DNA of 64,000 nt, taken from Verrucomicrobiales bacterium (lineage in GTDB: Bacteria > Verrucomicrobiota > Verrucomicrobiia > Limisphaerales > J093). The translations under genes and the position numbers were made by a program. Positions 36,375 to 44,866 of this stretch are shown here, one piece after another. Each line of letters starts with the position of its first letter. Position 1 is the stretch's first letter. The notes under the pieces were generated by a model. It did no database searches. It was not told the origin of the DNA and worked only from the letters and a program-made list of their open reading frames with translations. The DNA is taken from assembly GCA_024233215.1 (NCBI GenBank), contig JACKPW010000013.1, positions 1 through 64,000 on the forward strand, in the 5' to 3' direction.

Positions 36375-37804
36375 TGGCCCGGGCCTCTAAGACAGTCAAC
36401 GGCGTGCAGTTGACCGCCCCGCCCCAGGAGTTGGTGCGCGAGCCGCTGGTGGCCAACCAGCGCGGGCTGGGCTGGCTGTCGGACGCCGTCGCCGGCATTT
36501 CCGAACGGCCCACCCCAAAATGGTGGTGGCCCGCGTTCCTGACGAGCCTCGGCCTGATGACCGTCTGCTTCGCCATGATCGCCTACCTCATGTCCACCGG
36601 CGTCGGTGTGTGGGGCCTGGGCCATCCGGTCATGTGGGGATGGGCCATCGTCAACTTCGTCTGGTGGATCGGCATCGGTCACGCCGGCACGCTGATCTCC
36701 GCCATTCTGTTCCTGCTGCGCCAGCGCTGGCGAACGGCCGTGAACCGGGCGGCGGAGGCCATGACGATCTTTGCCGTCATGTGCGCCGGCATTTTCCCGG
36801 TCATCCACGTGGGACGCATCTGGTTTGCGTGGTGGTTGTTCCCGATTCCCAACGCGAACAGCATCTGGCCGCAGTTCCGTTCGCCGCTGATGTGGGACGT
36901 GTTCGCGGTCTCGACGTATTTCACGGTGTCCCTGTTGTTCTGGTACATGGGGCTGATCCCGGACCTGGCGGTCATGCGGGATCGCGCGAAGACCAAGCTG
37001 AAGAAGTTTGCCTACGGCCTGTTCTCACTGGGCTGGCTCGGGGCGAACCGTCACTGGAGCAACTACGAGAAGGCCTACCTGCTGCTGGCGGGTTTGTCCA
37101 CGCCGCTCGTGCTCTCGGTGCACTCGATCGTGTCCCTGGACTTCTCCGTCTCGCAGCTGCCGGGCTGGCACACCACCATCTTTCCCCCCTACTTCGTGGC
37201 GGGGGCCGTGTTCTCCGGCTTCGGCATGGTGCTCACCCTCCTGATTCCGTTGCGCAAGATGTGCGGGCTGGAGGATGTGATCACCATGCGACACATCGAG
37301 TTGATGTGCAAAGTGACCCTGGCGACGGGCACCATCGTCGGCTACGCCTACGGCATGGAGGTGTTCATCGCGTGGTACAGCGGGAATCCCTACGAACAAT
37401 TCGCCTTCTGGAACCGCGCGTTCGGCCCTTACTGGTGGTCCTACTGGATCATGCTTTCCTGCAACGTGTTCATTCCGCAGCTCTTCTGGTTCAAGAAGGT
37501 CCGCCGCAATCTGGCGGTGGTGTGGGTGATGTCAATTCTGGTCAACGTCGGCATGTGGTTCGAGCGGTTCGTCATCGTGGTGACCTCGTTGAACCGTGAC
37601 TTCCTGCCGGCGAACTGGGGTTACTACGTGCCAACCTGGGTGGACATCCTGACCTACGTGGGCACGTTCGGCCTGTTCTTCACTTTCTTCCTGCTGTTCC
37701 TGCGCTTCCTGCCGATCGTGGCGATCGCGGAAGTGAAGGGCGTCATCCCGCAGGCGGATCCGCACCATCCGCTGGGTGGCGCCAAACCCGGAGCGCATCA
37801 CTGA
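36374..37804 (+). CDS. actC: Alternative complex III subunit ActC (NrfD/PsrC-like quinol-binding membrane protein)
   Basis: A 476-residue polytopic protein of the NrfD/PsrC family with about ten membrane segments (for example VMWGWAIVNFVWWIGIGHAG, IFAVMCAGIFPVIHVGRIWF and the C-terminal YVGTFGLFFTFFLLFLRFLP). In alternative complex III ActC and ActF form the membrane core, and the quinol site lies in ActC. The start overlaps the last base of actB. Confidence 0.95.
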   Translation: MARASKTVNGVQLTAPPQELVREPLVANQRGLGWLSDAVAGISERPTPKWWWPAFLTSLGLMTVCFAMIAYLMSTGVGVWGLGHPVMWGWAIVNFVWWIGIGHAGTLISAILFLLRQRWRTAVNRAAEAMTIFAVMCAGIFPVIHVGRIWFAWWLFPIPNANSIWPQFRSPLMWDVFAVSTYFTVSLLFWYMGLIPDLAVMRDRAKTKLKKFAYGLFSLGWLGANRHWSNYEKAYLLLAGLSTPLVLSVHSIVSLDFSVSQLPGWHTTIFPPYFVAGAVFSGFGMVLTLLIPLRKMCGLEDVITMRHIELMCKVTLATGTIVGYAYGMEVFIAWYSGNPYEQFAFWNRAFGPYWWSYWIMLSCNVFIPQLFWFKKVRRNLAVVWVMSILVNVGMWFERFVIVVTSLNRDFLPANWGYYVPTWVDILTYVGTFGLFFTFFLLFLRFLPIVAIAEVKGVIPQADPHHPLGGAKPGAHH

Positions 37805-37807
37805 GCC

Positions 37808-38347
37808 ATGAGCGAAACCGCAACCCCCTACGGACTCATCGCCGAATTCGCCACGCCTGCGGACGCCATGCACGCGGCCGAGAAGGTGCGGGACCAGGGC
37901 TTCAAGCGCTGGGACGTCTACTCGCCTTACCCGGTCCACGGCATGGACAAGGCGATGGGACTGAAGAACTCGAAGGTTGGTTGGTTCACCTTCTGCGGCG
38001 GCGTGACCGGATACACGCTCGGCATGGTCATGATCTGGTGGATGAACGCCCACGACTACGCGATCCCGGTGGGTGGCAAGCCAATGTTCAGCCCCTTCTC
38101 GGCTTTCCCGCCCTCGTATGAACTCACCATTCTGCTGGGTGCCTTCGGGGCCCTGTTCGGCATGCTGATTGTGAATCGCCTGCCCCGGCTGCACCATCCC
38201 CTGCTCAAACACGCCCGGTTCAAGCTGGCCTCGCACGACCGCTTCTTCATCGTGATCGAGTGCGCGGATCCCAGCTATCGCGGCGACGAAACCCGGGCGC
38301 TGCTCGAATCCGCCGGCGGCCACAACATCGAACTGGTGGAGGAATAG
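37808..38347 (+). CDS. actD: Alternative complex III subunit ActD (DUF3341)
   Basis: A 179-residue DUF3341 protein: YGLIAEFATPADAMHAAEKV, RDQGFKRWDVYSPYPVHGMD, then two membrane segments (GVTGYTLGMVMIWWMN and ELTILLGAFGALFGMLIVN). This is the ActD membrane subunit. It begins 3 bp after actC. Confidence 0.93.
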   Translation: MSETATPYGLIAEFATPADAMHAAEKVRDQGFKRWDVYSPYPVHGMDKAMGLKNSKVGWFTFCGGVTGYTLGMVMIWWMNAHDYAIPVGGKPMFSPFSAFPPSYELTILLGAFGALFGMLIVNRLPRLHHPLLKHARFKLASHDRFFIVIECADPSYRGDETRALLESAGGHNIELVEE

Positions 38348-38349
38348 CC

Positions 38350-38970
38350 ATGCGTTACTTTCTTGCCGGTGTTGCCTTGTTCGCCCTGATCGTGGTCAGC
38401 GTGGCCGGTTTTCGAGGCGGTCTCTCCCGCAAACCGCCCATCGAGATCTTCCCGGACATGGACCGTCAGGCCAAGTTGCGGCCGCAGACCGGCGAAGGGT
38501 TCTTCGCCGATGGCCTGAGTTCGCGGACGCCGGTGCCCGGCACCATCGCCCGGGGCCAGCCGCATCTGGAGATTCCCCTCAACACGGGGCGCGAGCCCGG
38601 GACGACCAACTTCGTCGAGGTCAATCCCATGCCGATCACCGCCGAGTTGCTGGCCCGGGGACGCGAGCGATTCACCATCAACTGCGCCCCCTGTCATGGC
38701 GGGCAGGGTGATGGCAAGGGAGTGACTTCCAAGCTCGGCATGGCCGTGGTCGGCAACCTGCAGGATCCCAGGATCGTGCAACAGACCGACGGTGAGATCT
38801 TCACCACCATCACCGGCGGAAAGAACCTCATGCAAGGCTACGGCCCGAACCTCCCCATCGCGGATCGCTGGGCCATCGTGGCCTACGTGCGGGCGCTGCA
38901 GCTCAGTCGCCTGGCCTCCCTCGATGAAGTGCCCGCCGAATTGCGGGCCAGTCTGAACCAGAAGCCATGA
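38350..38970 (+). CDS. actE: Alternative complex III subunit ActE, monoheme cytochrome c
   Basis: A 206-residue protein with an N-terminal hydrophobic anchor (FLAGVALFALIVVSVAG) and one heme site CAPCH at Cys112, with a likely axial Met in GGKNLMQGYG. There is no lipobox, so the anchor is probably an uncleaved helix. The start ATG 38350 is 2 bp after actD, and the stop overlaps the actF start. As the monoheme cytochrome of the complex it hands electrons to an oxidase or soluble carrier. Confidence 0.92.
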   Translation: MRYFLAGVALFALIVVSVAGFRGGLSRKPPIEIFPDMDRQAKLRPQTGEGFFADGLSSRTPVPGTIARGQPHLEIPLNTGREPGTTNFVEVNPMPITAELLARGRERFTINCAPCHGGQGDGKGVTSKLGMAVVGNLQDPRIVQQTDGEIFTTITGGKNLMQGYGPNLPIADRWAIVAYVRALQLSRLASLDEVPAELRASLNQKP

Positions 38971-40244
38971 GTGCGCCCAAGCAACCCTCCCAGACGCCCA
39001 CGCTGGACCTGTCGCGCTGGCGGAATGTGCCCAACCTGATGATGGGCATCGGCGGCGCCGGTGCGCTGCTGGGTTTGATCGTGAATCCCACCCAGTTCGC
39101 CCACTCGTGGCTGCTCGGGTTCATGTTCTGCCTCAGCCTCGTGATGGGCGCCCTTTTCCTGGTGATCGTCCATCACCTGTTCGATGCCGGATGGTCCGTT
39201 CCGATCCGGCGCTTCTGCGAGCACATCGCCAATCTGGTCTTCCCCTGGATGGTGGCGTTCTTCGTTCCCATCGCGCTGTTCGCACCGAAGCTCTACAGCT
39301 GGATGGACATCAAGGATCGTGCCGGCCACCCGGCGCTGGAGGCGAAGTATCCCCTGTTCACGATGGGTGGGTTTTACCTGGTATCCGCCCTCTGTTTCGC
39401 CGTCTGGTGGTGGCTGGCGAAAGGGCTTCGCGATGCGTCCCTGGAGCAGGACCGGACCGGTGCGGCGGAATGCACCCATCGGATGCGGCGTTACGCGGGG
39501 GGCGGCATCGTTCTGTTCGCCTTCACGCTCACCCTGGCGGTGATCCTGTGGATGAAGGGCATGATGTACGAGTGGTTCTCCACGATGTACGGCGTGTATT
39601 ACTTCGCCGGCAGCGTCTGGATGACGCTCGGGACGGTGTACCTCATCACGATGGTGTTGAAGCGGAATGGCACGCTGGCCGCCGTGCTGCACGAGCACCA
39701 GTTCTATTTCATCGGATCCCTGATGTTCGCGTTCACGGTGTTCTACGCCTACATCCACTTCTCGCAGTACTTCATCATCTGGAATGCCAACGTCCCGGAG
39801 GAGACCTTCTGGTATGTGTTGCGGGAGCAGGGGACCTGGTGGTACGTGGGCATGATCATCATTTTCGGCCACTTCTTCCTGCCGTTCCTGGCGTTGCTGC
39901 GGATCGACCTGAAACTGACCTTCTGGTGGATGACCCCGATCTGCGTCTGGACCTGGCTGATGCATTACTTCGACCTGTCGTTCAACATCATGCCGACCCT
40001 GCATCCGGACGGTTTTCCGCTGTTTTGGATCTGGCTGGATCTGGCCTGCCTGGCGTTGATGGTGGGTCTCCTGACCCGCGCCTTCCTGGCGAACTTCGCC
40101 CGGCACGCACCCTTCCCGGTGAAGGATCCGCGGCTGTGCGAGGCCATGGGCCTCATCGCTCCCTGCGCCTCGCCCATCTCGGGGGGTGAGATGGACGAAA
40201 CCGACGAACTGGCCGACGCCCTGCCGCAGACCGGCGCGAAGTAA
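38967..40244 (+). CDS. actF: Alternative complex III subunit ActF (NrfD-like membrane protein)
   Basis: A 425-residue polytopic protein with about ten membrane segments and the ActF pattern: HHLFDAGWSVPIRRFCEHIA, MYEWFSTMYGVYYFAGSVWM, FHIGSLMFAF-like core and FIIWNANVPEETFWYVLREQ. ActF is the second membrane core subunit of alternative complex III and carries a proposed proton path. The ATGA overlap with actE indicates translational coupling. Confidence 0.94.
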   Translation: MSAPKQPSQTPTLDLSRWRNVPNLMMGIGGAGALLGLIVNPTQFAHSWLLGFMFCLSLVMGALFLVIVHHLFDAGWSVPIRRFCEHIANLVFPWMVAFFVPIALFAPKLYSWMDIKDRAGHPALEAKYPLFTMGGFYLVSALCFAVWWWLAKGLRDASLEQDRTGAAECTHRMRRYAGGGIVLFAFTLTLAVILWMKGMMYEWFSTMYGVYYFAGSVWMTLGTVYLITMVLKRNGTLAAVLHEHQFYFIGSLMFAFTVFYAYIHFSQYFIIWNANVPEETFWYVLREQGTWWYVGMIIIFGHFFLPFLALLRIDLKLTFWWMTPICVWTWLMHYFDLSFNIMPTLHPDGFPLFWIWLDLACLALMVGLLTRAFLANFARHAPFPVKDPRLCEAMGLIAPCASPISGGEMDETDELADALPQTGAK

Positions 40245-40256
40245 CCCTGCATCGTC

Positions 40257-40622
40257 ATGAGCAATTCCCAACCCAGCATCGAACGCCGCACCGCCTGGTT
40301 CATCAGCATCGCCGGCTCGTTCCTGATCCTCGGGGGTCTGGCCTGGCTGCTCTTCACCCTGACCGCTCCTCCCGGCATCGACCAGGTGCGGGCTGAGGAA
40401 CGCCGCAAGGCCCTGGCCGAAGTGCGCGGGGCCGACCAGCAGGCCCTGACCACGGCCGCGGTGCTCGATGCGGGCAAGGGCCTTTACCGGATTCCCATCG
40501 AGAATGCCGAGGCCTTGATGCTCGCCAAATGGCAGGATCCCGCGGCGGGGCGTGCGGACCTGCTGCGCCGGCTTGAAGTCAGCACCGCGCAGCCACCGCC
40601 TCCCGCCAACCCGTACGAGTAG
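40257..40622 (+). CDS. Small membrane protein between ActF and the CcoN-like subunit, unknown function
   Basis: A 121-residue protein with one N-terminal membrane helix (residues about 13-36, AWFISIAGSFLILGGLAWLL) and an exterior tail that includes VLDAGKGLYRIPIENAEALM. I recognise no family. The motif GLYRIPIENAM is typical of small SCO1/SenC-neighbour or ActX-like proteins in respiratory clusters, where similar short sequences precede oxidase genes. It lies 12 bp after actF and 24 bp before the CcoN-like gene, so it is part of the operon and may help connect the two complexes. Confidence 0.6.
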   Translation: MSNSQPSIERRTAWFISIAGSFLILGGLAWLLFTLTAPPGIDQVRAEERRKALAEVRGADQQALTTAAVLDAGKGLYRIPIENAEALMLAKWQDPAAGRADLLRRLEVSTAQPPPPANPYE

Positions 40623-40646
40623 CCTTCCGCGGACCGGACCTTCAGC

Positions 40647-42134
40647 ATGTCACGCCATCTGCACGCAGTCCGCGATCCGGATGCCCCCACCGCCGGGAGG
40701 GAGGGGGCACCCGCCGATGTTTCTTCCGCGGCGCTTGACGAGACGGCGCGTTGGCCCCTCACCGCGCTGCTTGGCGTGAGCCTTGCCGGGCTTTTCTGGT
40801 GGGGACTGTTCCAGGTGCTCGCGGCGATCAAGCTTCACGCCCCCGGGTTCCTCGCGGGCTGTCCCTGGCTGACTTATGGGCGCGTGCAACCTGTCGCCTG
40901 GAACCTGCTGGTGTACGGCTTTGGCATCCCCGTCGGTTTGATGGTGGCGACGTGGATCACCTCCCGGCTGTCGCGCACTGCCCTGGTCGGCGGGGCGCTG
41001 ATCTTTCTGGGATCCGCCGTATGGGGGGGAGGCGTGCTGCTCGGCGTGCTGGCCATCTTCTCCGGGCACAGCACGGGTGTCGAAGGTCTTGAGATGCCCG
41101 GTTTCACGGTGCCCGTCCTGTTCGTCGGCTACCTCCTGATGGCGTCGCCACTGTTGATGACTTTCTTCACGCGCCGGGCGACCGAGGTCTATGTGAGCCA
41201 GTGGTACATCCTCTCGGCGGTGGTCGTGTTTCCCTGGTTGTATCTGGCCGGTGCCCTGCAGGCGGTGGTGTATCCCGGCCGTGGAGTGCTGCCGGCGTCC
41301 ATTGCCAGTTGGTTTGTGCATGGGGTTCTGGTGTGCTGGTTCGGCGGGCTGGCCCTGGCCGTGGCGTTGTATTTCCTGCCAAAACTGACGGGGCGCCCGC
41401 TGCCCAGTCGCAACCTGGCGGTCTTTGGCTTCTGGATGCTGGTGTTCTTCGGGCCGCTGGGAGGCATGGTGCGGCGCCTGGACGGACCCTTTCCGGCGTG
41501 GATGTCGAGTCTCGGCGTGGCAAGTTGCAGCCTGGTACTGGTGGCCGGGTACGCCCTGCTGGTGAACCTGGCCATTCTGTTGCGTGGGCTTGGCGCGACC
41601 GTTCGGGCGGGGACGGTGACCGCGTTCATGGCGTTCTCGGCCGGATCGTTCCTGCTCTGGACGCTGCTCGTGCCCTTGAGCGGCTTTGAGTTCCTCCATG
41701 CCCGCACAGGCTACACCCTGTTCGCCGCCGGGTTGGACTGGCTGGTTCTTTGGGGGGCGTTTGGCACTGCCATGCTGGGAGCCCTTTACTACATCGTCCC
41801 CCGCTTGTTGGGGGAGGACTGGATTCGGCCGGGCTGGGTGCGACTCCACTTCGGCCTGGCGGTGGGGGCGGTGACCCTCCTGGTGCTGAGCAGCCTGCTG
41901 GGCGGGTGGGTGCAGGGAGGGGCGATCAATGATCCCTCCCTGGAGTATGTGCGGGTGGCGAAACGCTACATTCCGTTCGCTGCCACCGGTACCCTGGCTT
42001 TTCTGGTCCTGTGGGGGGGCGCGTTGCTGCTGGTGATTCAACTCAAGTGGATGCTCCTGCGCCGATGGCTGGGGCACTGCCTGCCCAAGCTGCGGGGCTG
42101 GTGCGCGCCGGTGGACTCGGAGGTGCGGGCATGA
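40647..42134 (+). CDS. cbb3 oxidase subunit I (CcoN)-like protein lacking heme/copper ligands
   Basis: A 495-residue protein with about 12 membrane helices that aligns with CcoN along its length: YGRVQPVAWNLLVYGFG, SWFVHGVLVCWFGGLALAVA, YFLPKLTGRPLPSRNLAVFG and GALYYIVPRLLG. The metal ligands are almost all gone. The low-spin heme His of RPLH is Ala84 (RVQPVA); the Cu-B pair of GPHH is Leu271-Gly272 (GPLGGM); the heme pair of GHVH is Tyr356 and Leu358 (TGYTLF). Only His225 (FVHG), matching the first Cu-B ligand, is kept. It should not reduce oxygen by itself. The frame is intact with conserved helices, so it looks like a maintained structural homologue, not a decaying gene. It is translationally coupled to the CcoO-like gene (ATGA). 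Confidence 0.8.
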   Translation: MSRHLHAVRDPDAPTAGREGAPADVSSAALDETARWPLTALLGVSLAGLFWWGLFQVLAAIKLHAPGFLAGCPWLTYGRVQPVAWNLLVYGFGIPVGLMVATWITSRLSRTALVGGALIFLGSAVWGGGVLLGVLAIFSGHSTGVEGLEMPGFTVPVLFVGYLLMASPLLMTFFTRRATEVYVSQWYILSAVVVFPWLYLAGALQAVVYPGRGVLPASIASWFVHGVLVCWFGGLALAVALYFLPKLTGRPLPSRNLAVFGFWMLVFFGPLGGMVRRLDGPFPAWMSSLGVASCSLVLVAGYALLVNLAILLRGLGATVRAGTVTAFMAFSAGSFLLWTLLVPLSGFEFLHARTGYTLFAAGLDWLVLWGAFGTAMLGALYYIVPRLLGEDWIRPGWVRLHFGLAVGAVTLLVLSSLLGGWVQGGAINDPSLEYVRVAKRYIPFAATGTLAFLVLWGGALLLVIQLKWMLLRRWLGHCLPKLRGWCAPVDSEVRA

Positions 42135-42862
42135 ATCAGGGACCGTTGCTTTTTCTCGGAATCCTGGCATCGCTGGTGGTGTCGTGGAGCGTGCTGGTGC
42201 TGACCCCTCAGTTCCAACTCGGGGACCAGGGAATGGTGCGACTGGAGGATACGGGCAAGGACTACCCGGCCTCCCGTGCCGGTGAGGCGGCGCAGGGGGA
42301 GCAGATCTACCGCGCCAATGGCTGCCAGTATTGTCACTCGCAGTTCGTGCGAGGGCCCGGCGCCGGAAACGATCTGGCGCGCGGCTGGGGCGCCCGGAGA
42401 ACGGTGTCCCGGGACTACCTCCGGGAGACTCCTGCCATGCTTGGCAGCATCCGTTTCGGCCCCGACCTGGCCAACATCGGCGCACGCGATGATCACACCG
42501 GGAAGCTCCTGCTTAAACTCTACGACCCGCGCGCGGTGGTGGCCGGCTCCCCGATGCCCCGGTACCCCTATCTGTTCGAGGAACGCGCACTGGGTGAGGG
42601 CGAAGTGCCGGCGGCGAACGCGTTGCGGTTCCCCGAGGGCTACCGGCTGCCCGAGGGGGTCGACGAAGTCGTGCCCACCCGCGCCGCCGAGCAACTCGTG
42701 GCCTATCTGGGAAGCCTGCGGGCCGAACCGCTGTTCTTTGAGGTCTTCCCGCCGCAGGCGCCAAAGTCCGAGCCGACAGCTGCCACGAACGCGCCGCCCT
42801 CAACCGTGACCACCAACGTGGCCCCGGCCGCCGTCACCACCAACACTCCGCCCTCGCCGTGA
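42131..42862 (+). CDS. CcoO-like monoheme cytochrome c
   Basis: A 243-residue protein with an N-terminal membrane helix (LFLGILASLVVSWSVLVLTP) and one heme site CQYCHSQFVR at Cys65, the CcoO signature. Further CcoO-like stretches are YLRETPAMLGSIRFGPDLAN and VVAGSPMPRYPYLFEERALG with a likely axial Met. A Pro/Thr-rich tail closes it. Starts at ATG 42131 overlapping the previous stop and ends overlapping the next start (GTGA). The heme site is intact although the partner CcoN-like subunit has lost its ligands. Confidence 0.88.
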   Translation: MNQGPLLFLGILASLVVSWSVLVLTPQFQLGDQGMVRLEDTGKDYPASRAGEAAQGEQIYRANGCQYCHSQFVRGPGAGNDLARGWGARRTVSRDYLRETPAMLGSIRFGPDLANIGARDDHTGKLLLKLYDPRAVVAGSPMPRYPYLFEERALGEGEVPAANALRFPEGYRLPEGVDEVVPTRAAEQLVAYLGSLRAEPLFFEVFPPQAPKSEPTAATNAPPSTVTTNVAPAAVTTNTPPSP

Positions 42863-43551
42863 GCCAGAATCGCAGCAAGAAACCCCGCGCGACGAGCAGC
42901 GGTCAGGGTGCCCGGAAAGCCGGAAGTCACGGCGTCCTGGTGGCCGAGTCCATCGCGGTCGTGGAACCCCCGGAACCGCAGGCCGAACGGGGAGTCTACA
43001 CCTCCATCTGGTTGGTGACTTTCTTCGCTCTCATCCTCTATTGGGCCGGGTTGTATGTGGATTCCTACGGTGGCCACTTCAATTCGCTGGTGTCCGCCCG
43101 CGGCGACATGCTTGCCGATCTTGAGGATCGCGTCCCCAAGTCGGAGACGGATGAGTTGTTCGCCCGGGGGAAACAGGTCTACACCACCTATTGCGTGGCC
43201 TGTCACCAACCCAACGGTCGTGGTGTGGCGGGCCAGTTCCCGCCGCTGGCGGGCTCGGACTGGGTCAATGGGGTCGGTCCCAACCGCATGGTGCGAATCG
43301 TCCTGAATGGGTTTCAGGGACCCGTGACCGTGAGTGGTCAGCAGTTCAACAACGTCATGCTCGCCTGGCGGGCCCAGTTAAGTGACGAGGACATCGCCGC
43401 CGTGTTGACCTTTGTCCGGACGAACAAGGATTGGGGCAACTCATCAACGGCGGTCTCCGCTGCGAAGGTCGCCGAAATCCGCCAGGCCACCGAGGGGCGT
43501 TCGGGCTATTGGACCGCGGACGAACTACTCGCGATTCCCGATTCCGACTGA
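42859..43551 (+). CDS. Membrane-anchored monoheme cytochrome c (CcoP-like)
   Basis: A 230-residue protein with GTG start at 42859, a polar N-terminal stretch of about 45 residues, one membrane helix (SIWLVTFFALILYWAGLYV) and a cytochrome c domain with CVACHQPNGRG at Cys112 and a likely axial Met in NNVMLAWRAQ. It has one heme, whereas canonical CcoP has two. Last gene of the respiratory operon. Confidence 0.88.
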   Translation: MSQNRSKKPRATSSGQGARKAGSHGVLVAESIAVVEPPEPQAERGVYTSIWLVTFFALILYWAGLYVDSYGGHFNSLVSARGDMLADLEDRVPKSETDELFARGKQVYTTYCVACHQPNGRGVAGQFPPLAGSDWVNGVGPNRMVRIVLNGFQGPVTVSGQQFNNVMLAWRAQLSDEDIAAVLTFVRTNKDWGNSSTAVSAAKVAEIRQATEGRSGYWTADELLAIPDSD

Positions 43552-43967
43552 CCCGGAACAGAACACCGCGGATCAACGCGGACGGCCCGGTCCCGGCCCC
43601 GGCCCGGATGCTTCTCACCCAACCCGGGCGGAACGTGGCATCGCCTCGCGGGTGGCGCAGAGATCCGGTCGGCAAGGCCAAGACTGCTGCAGGAGGAAGC
43701 GTAGCCGCCGATTAGCCGGCGCATATCATCGTGCGAAAGGAATCAAATGCGCGGATTGACGTCCGCAGCTACGGGGTAGTTTGAGCCGCTCTCTATCGCC
43801 GAATTCCTTTCGGTAGAGCATCCGGGCTTCCCGACGGTCTGAGGGTTGGGAACCCGCGATCCGGCAGATTGGGGATGGGAACAACGAAAGACCGTGTCAC
43901 CACACGGCTTTCGGTTGCGGCCTTGCCCCTCGGGGGAACTTCCAGGGCTAAGCCGTGGCAATTCAGT
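43552..43967. other. Intergenic region after the respiratory operon
   Basis: The 609-bp gap 43552-44160 has no gene that I can support. The first 416 bp show only short overlapping frames with no homology that I recognise and no clear terminator. The remainder is the ACGAAA repeat pair. Confidence 0.5.
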
Positions 43968-44135
43968 CCAACCACGAAACACACGAAACACACGAAAGCA
44001 GGAGGGAGGAACGGGTGGGTTGAGTCCCTGGCCCCGGCACGGTGCCCCCCCTGTCACCCTGAGGTGACCTTGACAGCAGCGTCACCAAGCGGTTGTTTCC
44101 CAGCGTTCTCGTGTGGTTCGTGTATTTCGTGGTTT
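43968..44135. repeat. ACGAAA-type inverted-pair element
   Basis: The left arm (43968-43998) reads CCAACCACGAAACACACGAA then ACACACGAAAG; the right arm (44106-44135) reads TTCTCGTGTGGTTCGTGTAT then TTCGTGGTTT, its imperfect reverse complement. About 107 bp lie between them. It is the same arrangement as at 32011-32165. Confidence 0.65.
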
Positions 44136-44160
44136 GCCCAACTGCATGGGGACGGCCAAG

Positions 44161-44826
44161 CTAACGGGCTGAGGCTTCCTCGGTGAGGACGGGGCGGCCA
44201 TCCCGGGCCCGTTCCAATACCTGGCAGACGTCCATCGCCATGTCCCGGATGCCATGCTCCATGGGATCCTCATGCCCGCTCCAGGAACCCACGGCTTCCT
44301 GACCCTGGAACCCACGCTTGGCGACGAATCGGAATATCGGCTCTCCCCGCGTCGTGTCCGTGAGCTTGCCGCGGACCAGAATCCACGGATGTCCGGCGCC
44401 GAACGTGCCCGGGATCAGCGAGGTTGCCAACGCCCGGTCGCCCTCCCACGCATCGACAATGGTGAGTTCCAGTCGATACCGCGGAACGGAGGCACGCAAC
44501 TCATTGAAGTCCGCTTCAGCGGACGGCTCGTGGAGGGCGGCGTTCAGGGCTTGGACGAAGCAGGTCTGCAGCTGCATCGCCCGTTCCTCCAGGATGGCAT
44601 CGTTGGGGTGGCTGACGATGACGTTGTCCGGTTGGGACACGAGGATCCGTTCGGAGGAGGACAGGGAGAATCCGTCCTTCAACCAGACGCGGATCCCGTG
44701 ATCCGCCTCGCGGTACCCGACGTGTTCGGGATCATGATAGTCCTTCGGAACGGATGAGCAGCCCACCGAAAACAAGGCAACCAGTGTGACCGCCCCCATG
44801 GCCCGGCAATAGGCAGAGGCTTTCAT
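44161..44826 (-). CDS. Lipoprotein of unknown function
   Basis: A 221-residue protein with a lipoprotein signal (VTLVALFSVGC, Cys23). The mature part (DNVIVSHPNDAILEERAMQL, RYRLELTIVDAWEGDRALAT and GRGEPIFRFVAKRGFQG-like stretch) resembles DUF4410/DUF3313-like envelope lipoproteins, but I cannot fix the family. It starts 40 bp after the FG-GAP gene on the same strand and is probably cotranscribed. Confidence 0.65.
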   Translation of the reverse strand: MKASAYCRAMGAVTLVALFSVGCSSVPKDYHDPEHVGYREADHGIRVWLKDGFSLSSSERILVSQPDNVIVSHPNDAILEERAMQLQTCFVQALNAALHEPSAEADFNELRASVPRYRLELTIVDAWEGDRALATSLIPGTFGAGHPWILVRGKLTDTTRGEPIFRFVAKRGFQGQEAVGSWSGHEDPMEHGIRDMAMDVCQVLERARDGRPVLTEEASAR

Positions 44827-44866
44827 ACCTGCCGAAATATCCCCCCGGACGCCGGTTGTCAACTTC

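Noticed and set aside
40647..43551. Normal cbb3 cytochrome oxidase operon
   Set aside because: Subunit I lacks the essential histidines and the CcoP-like protein has one heme instead of two.
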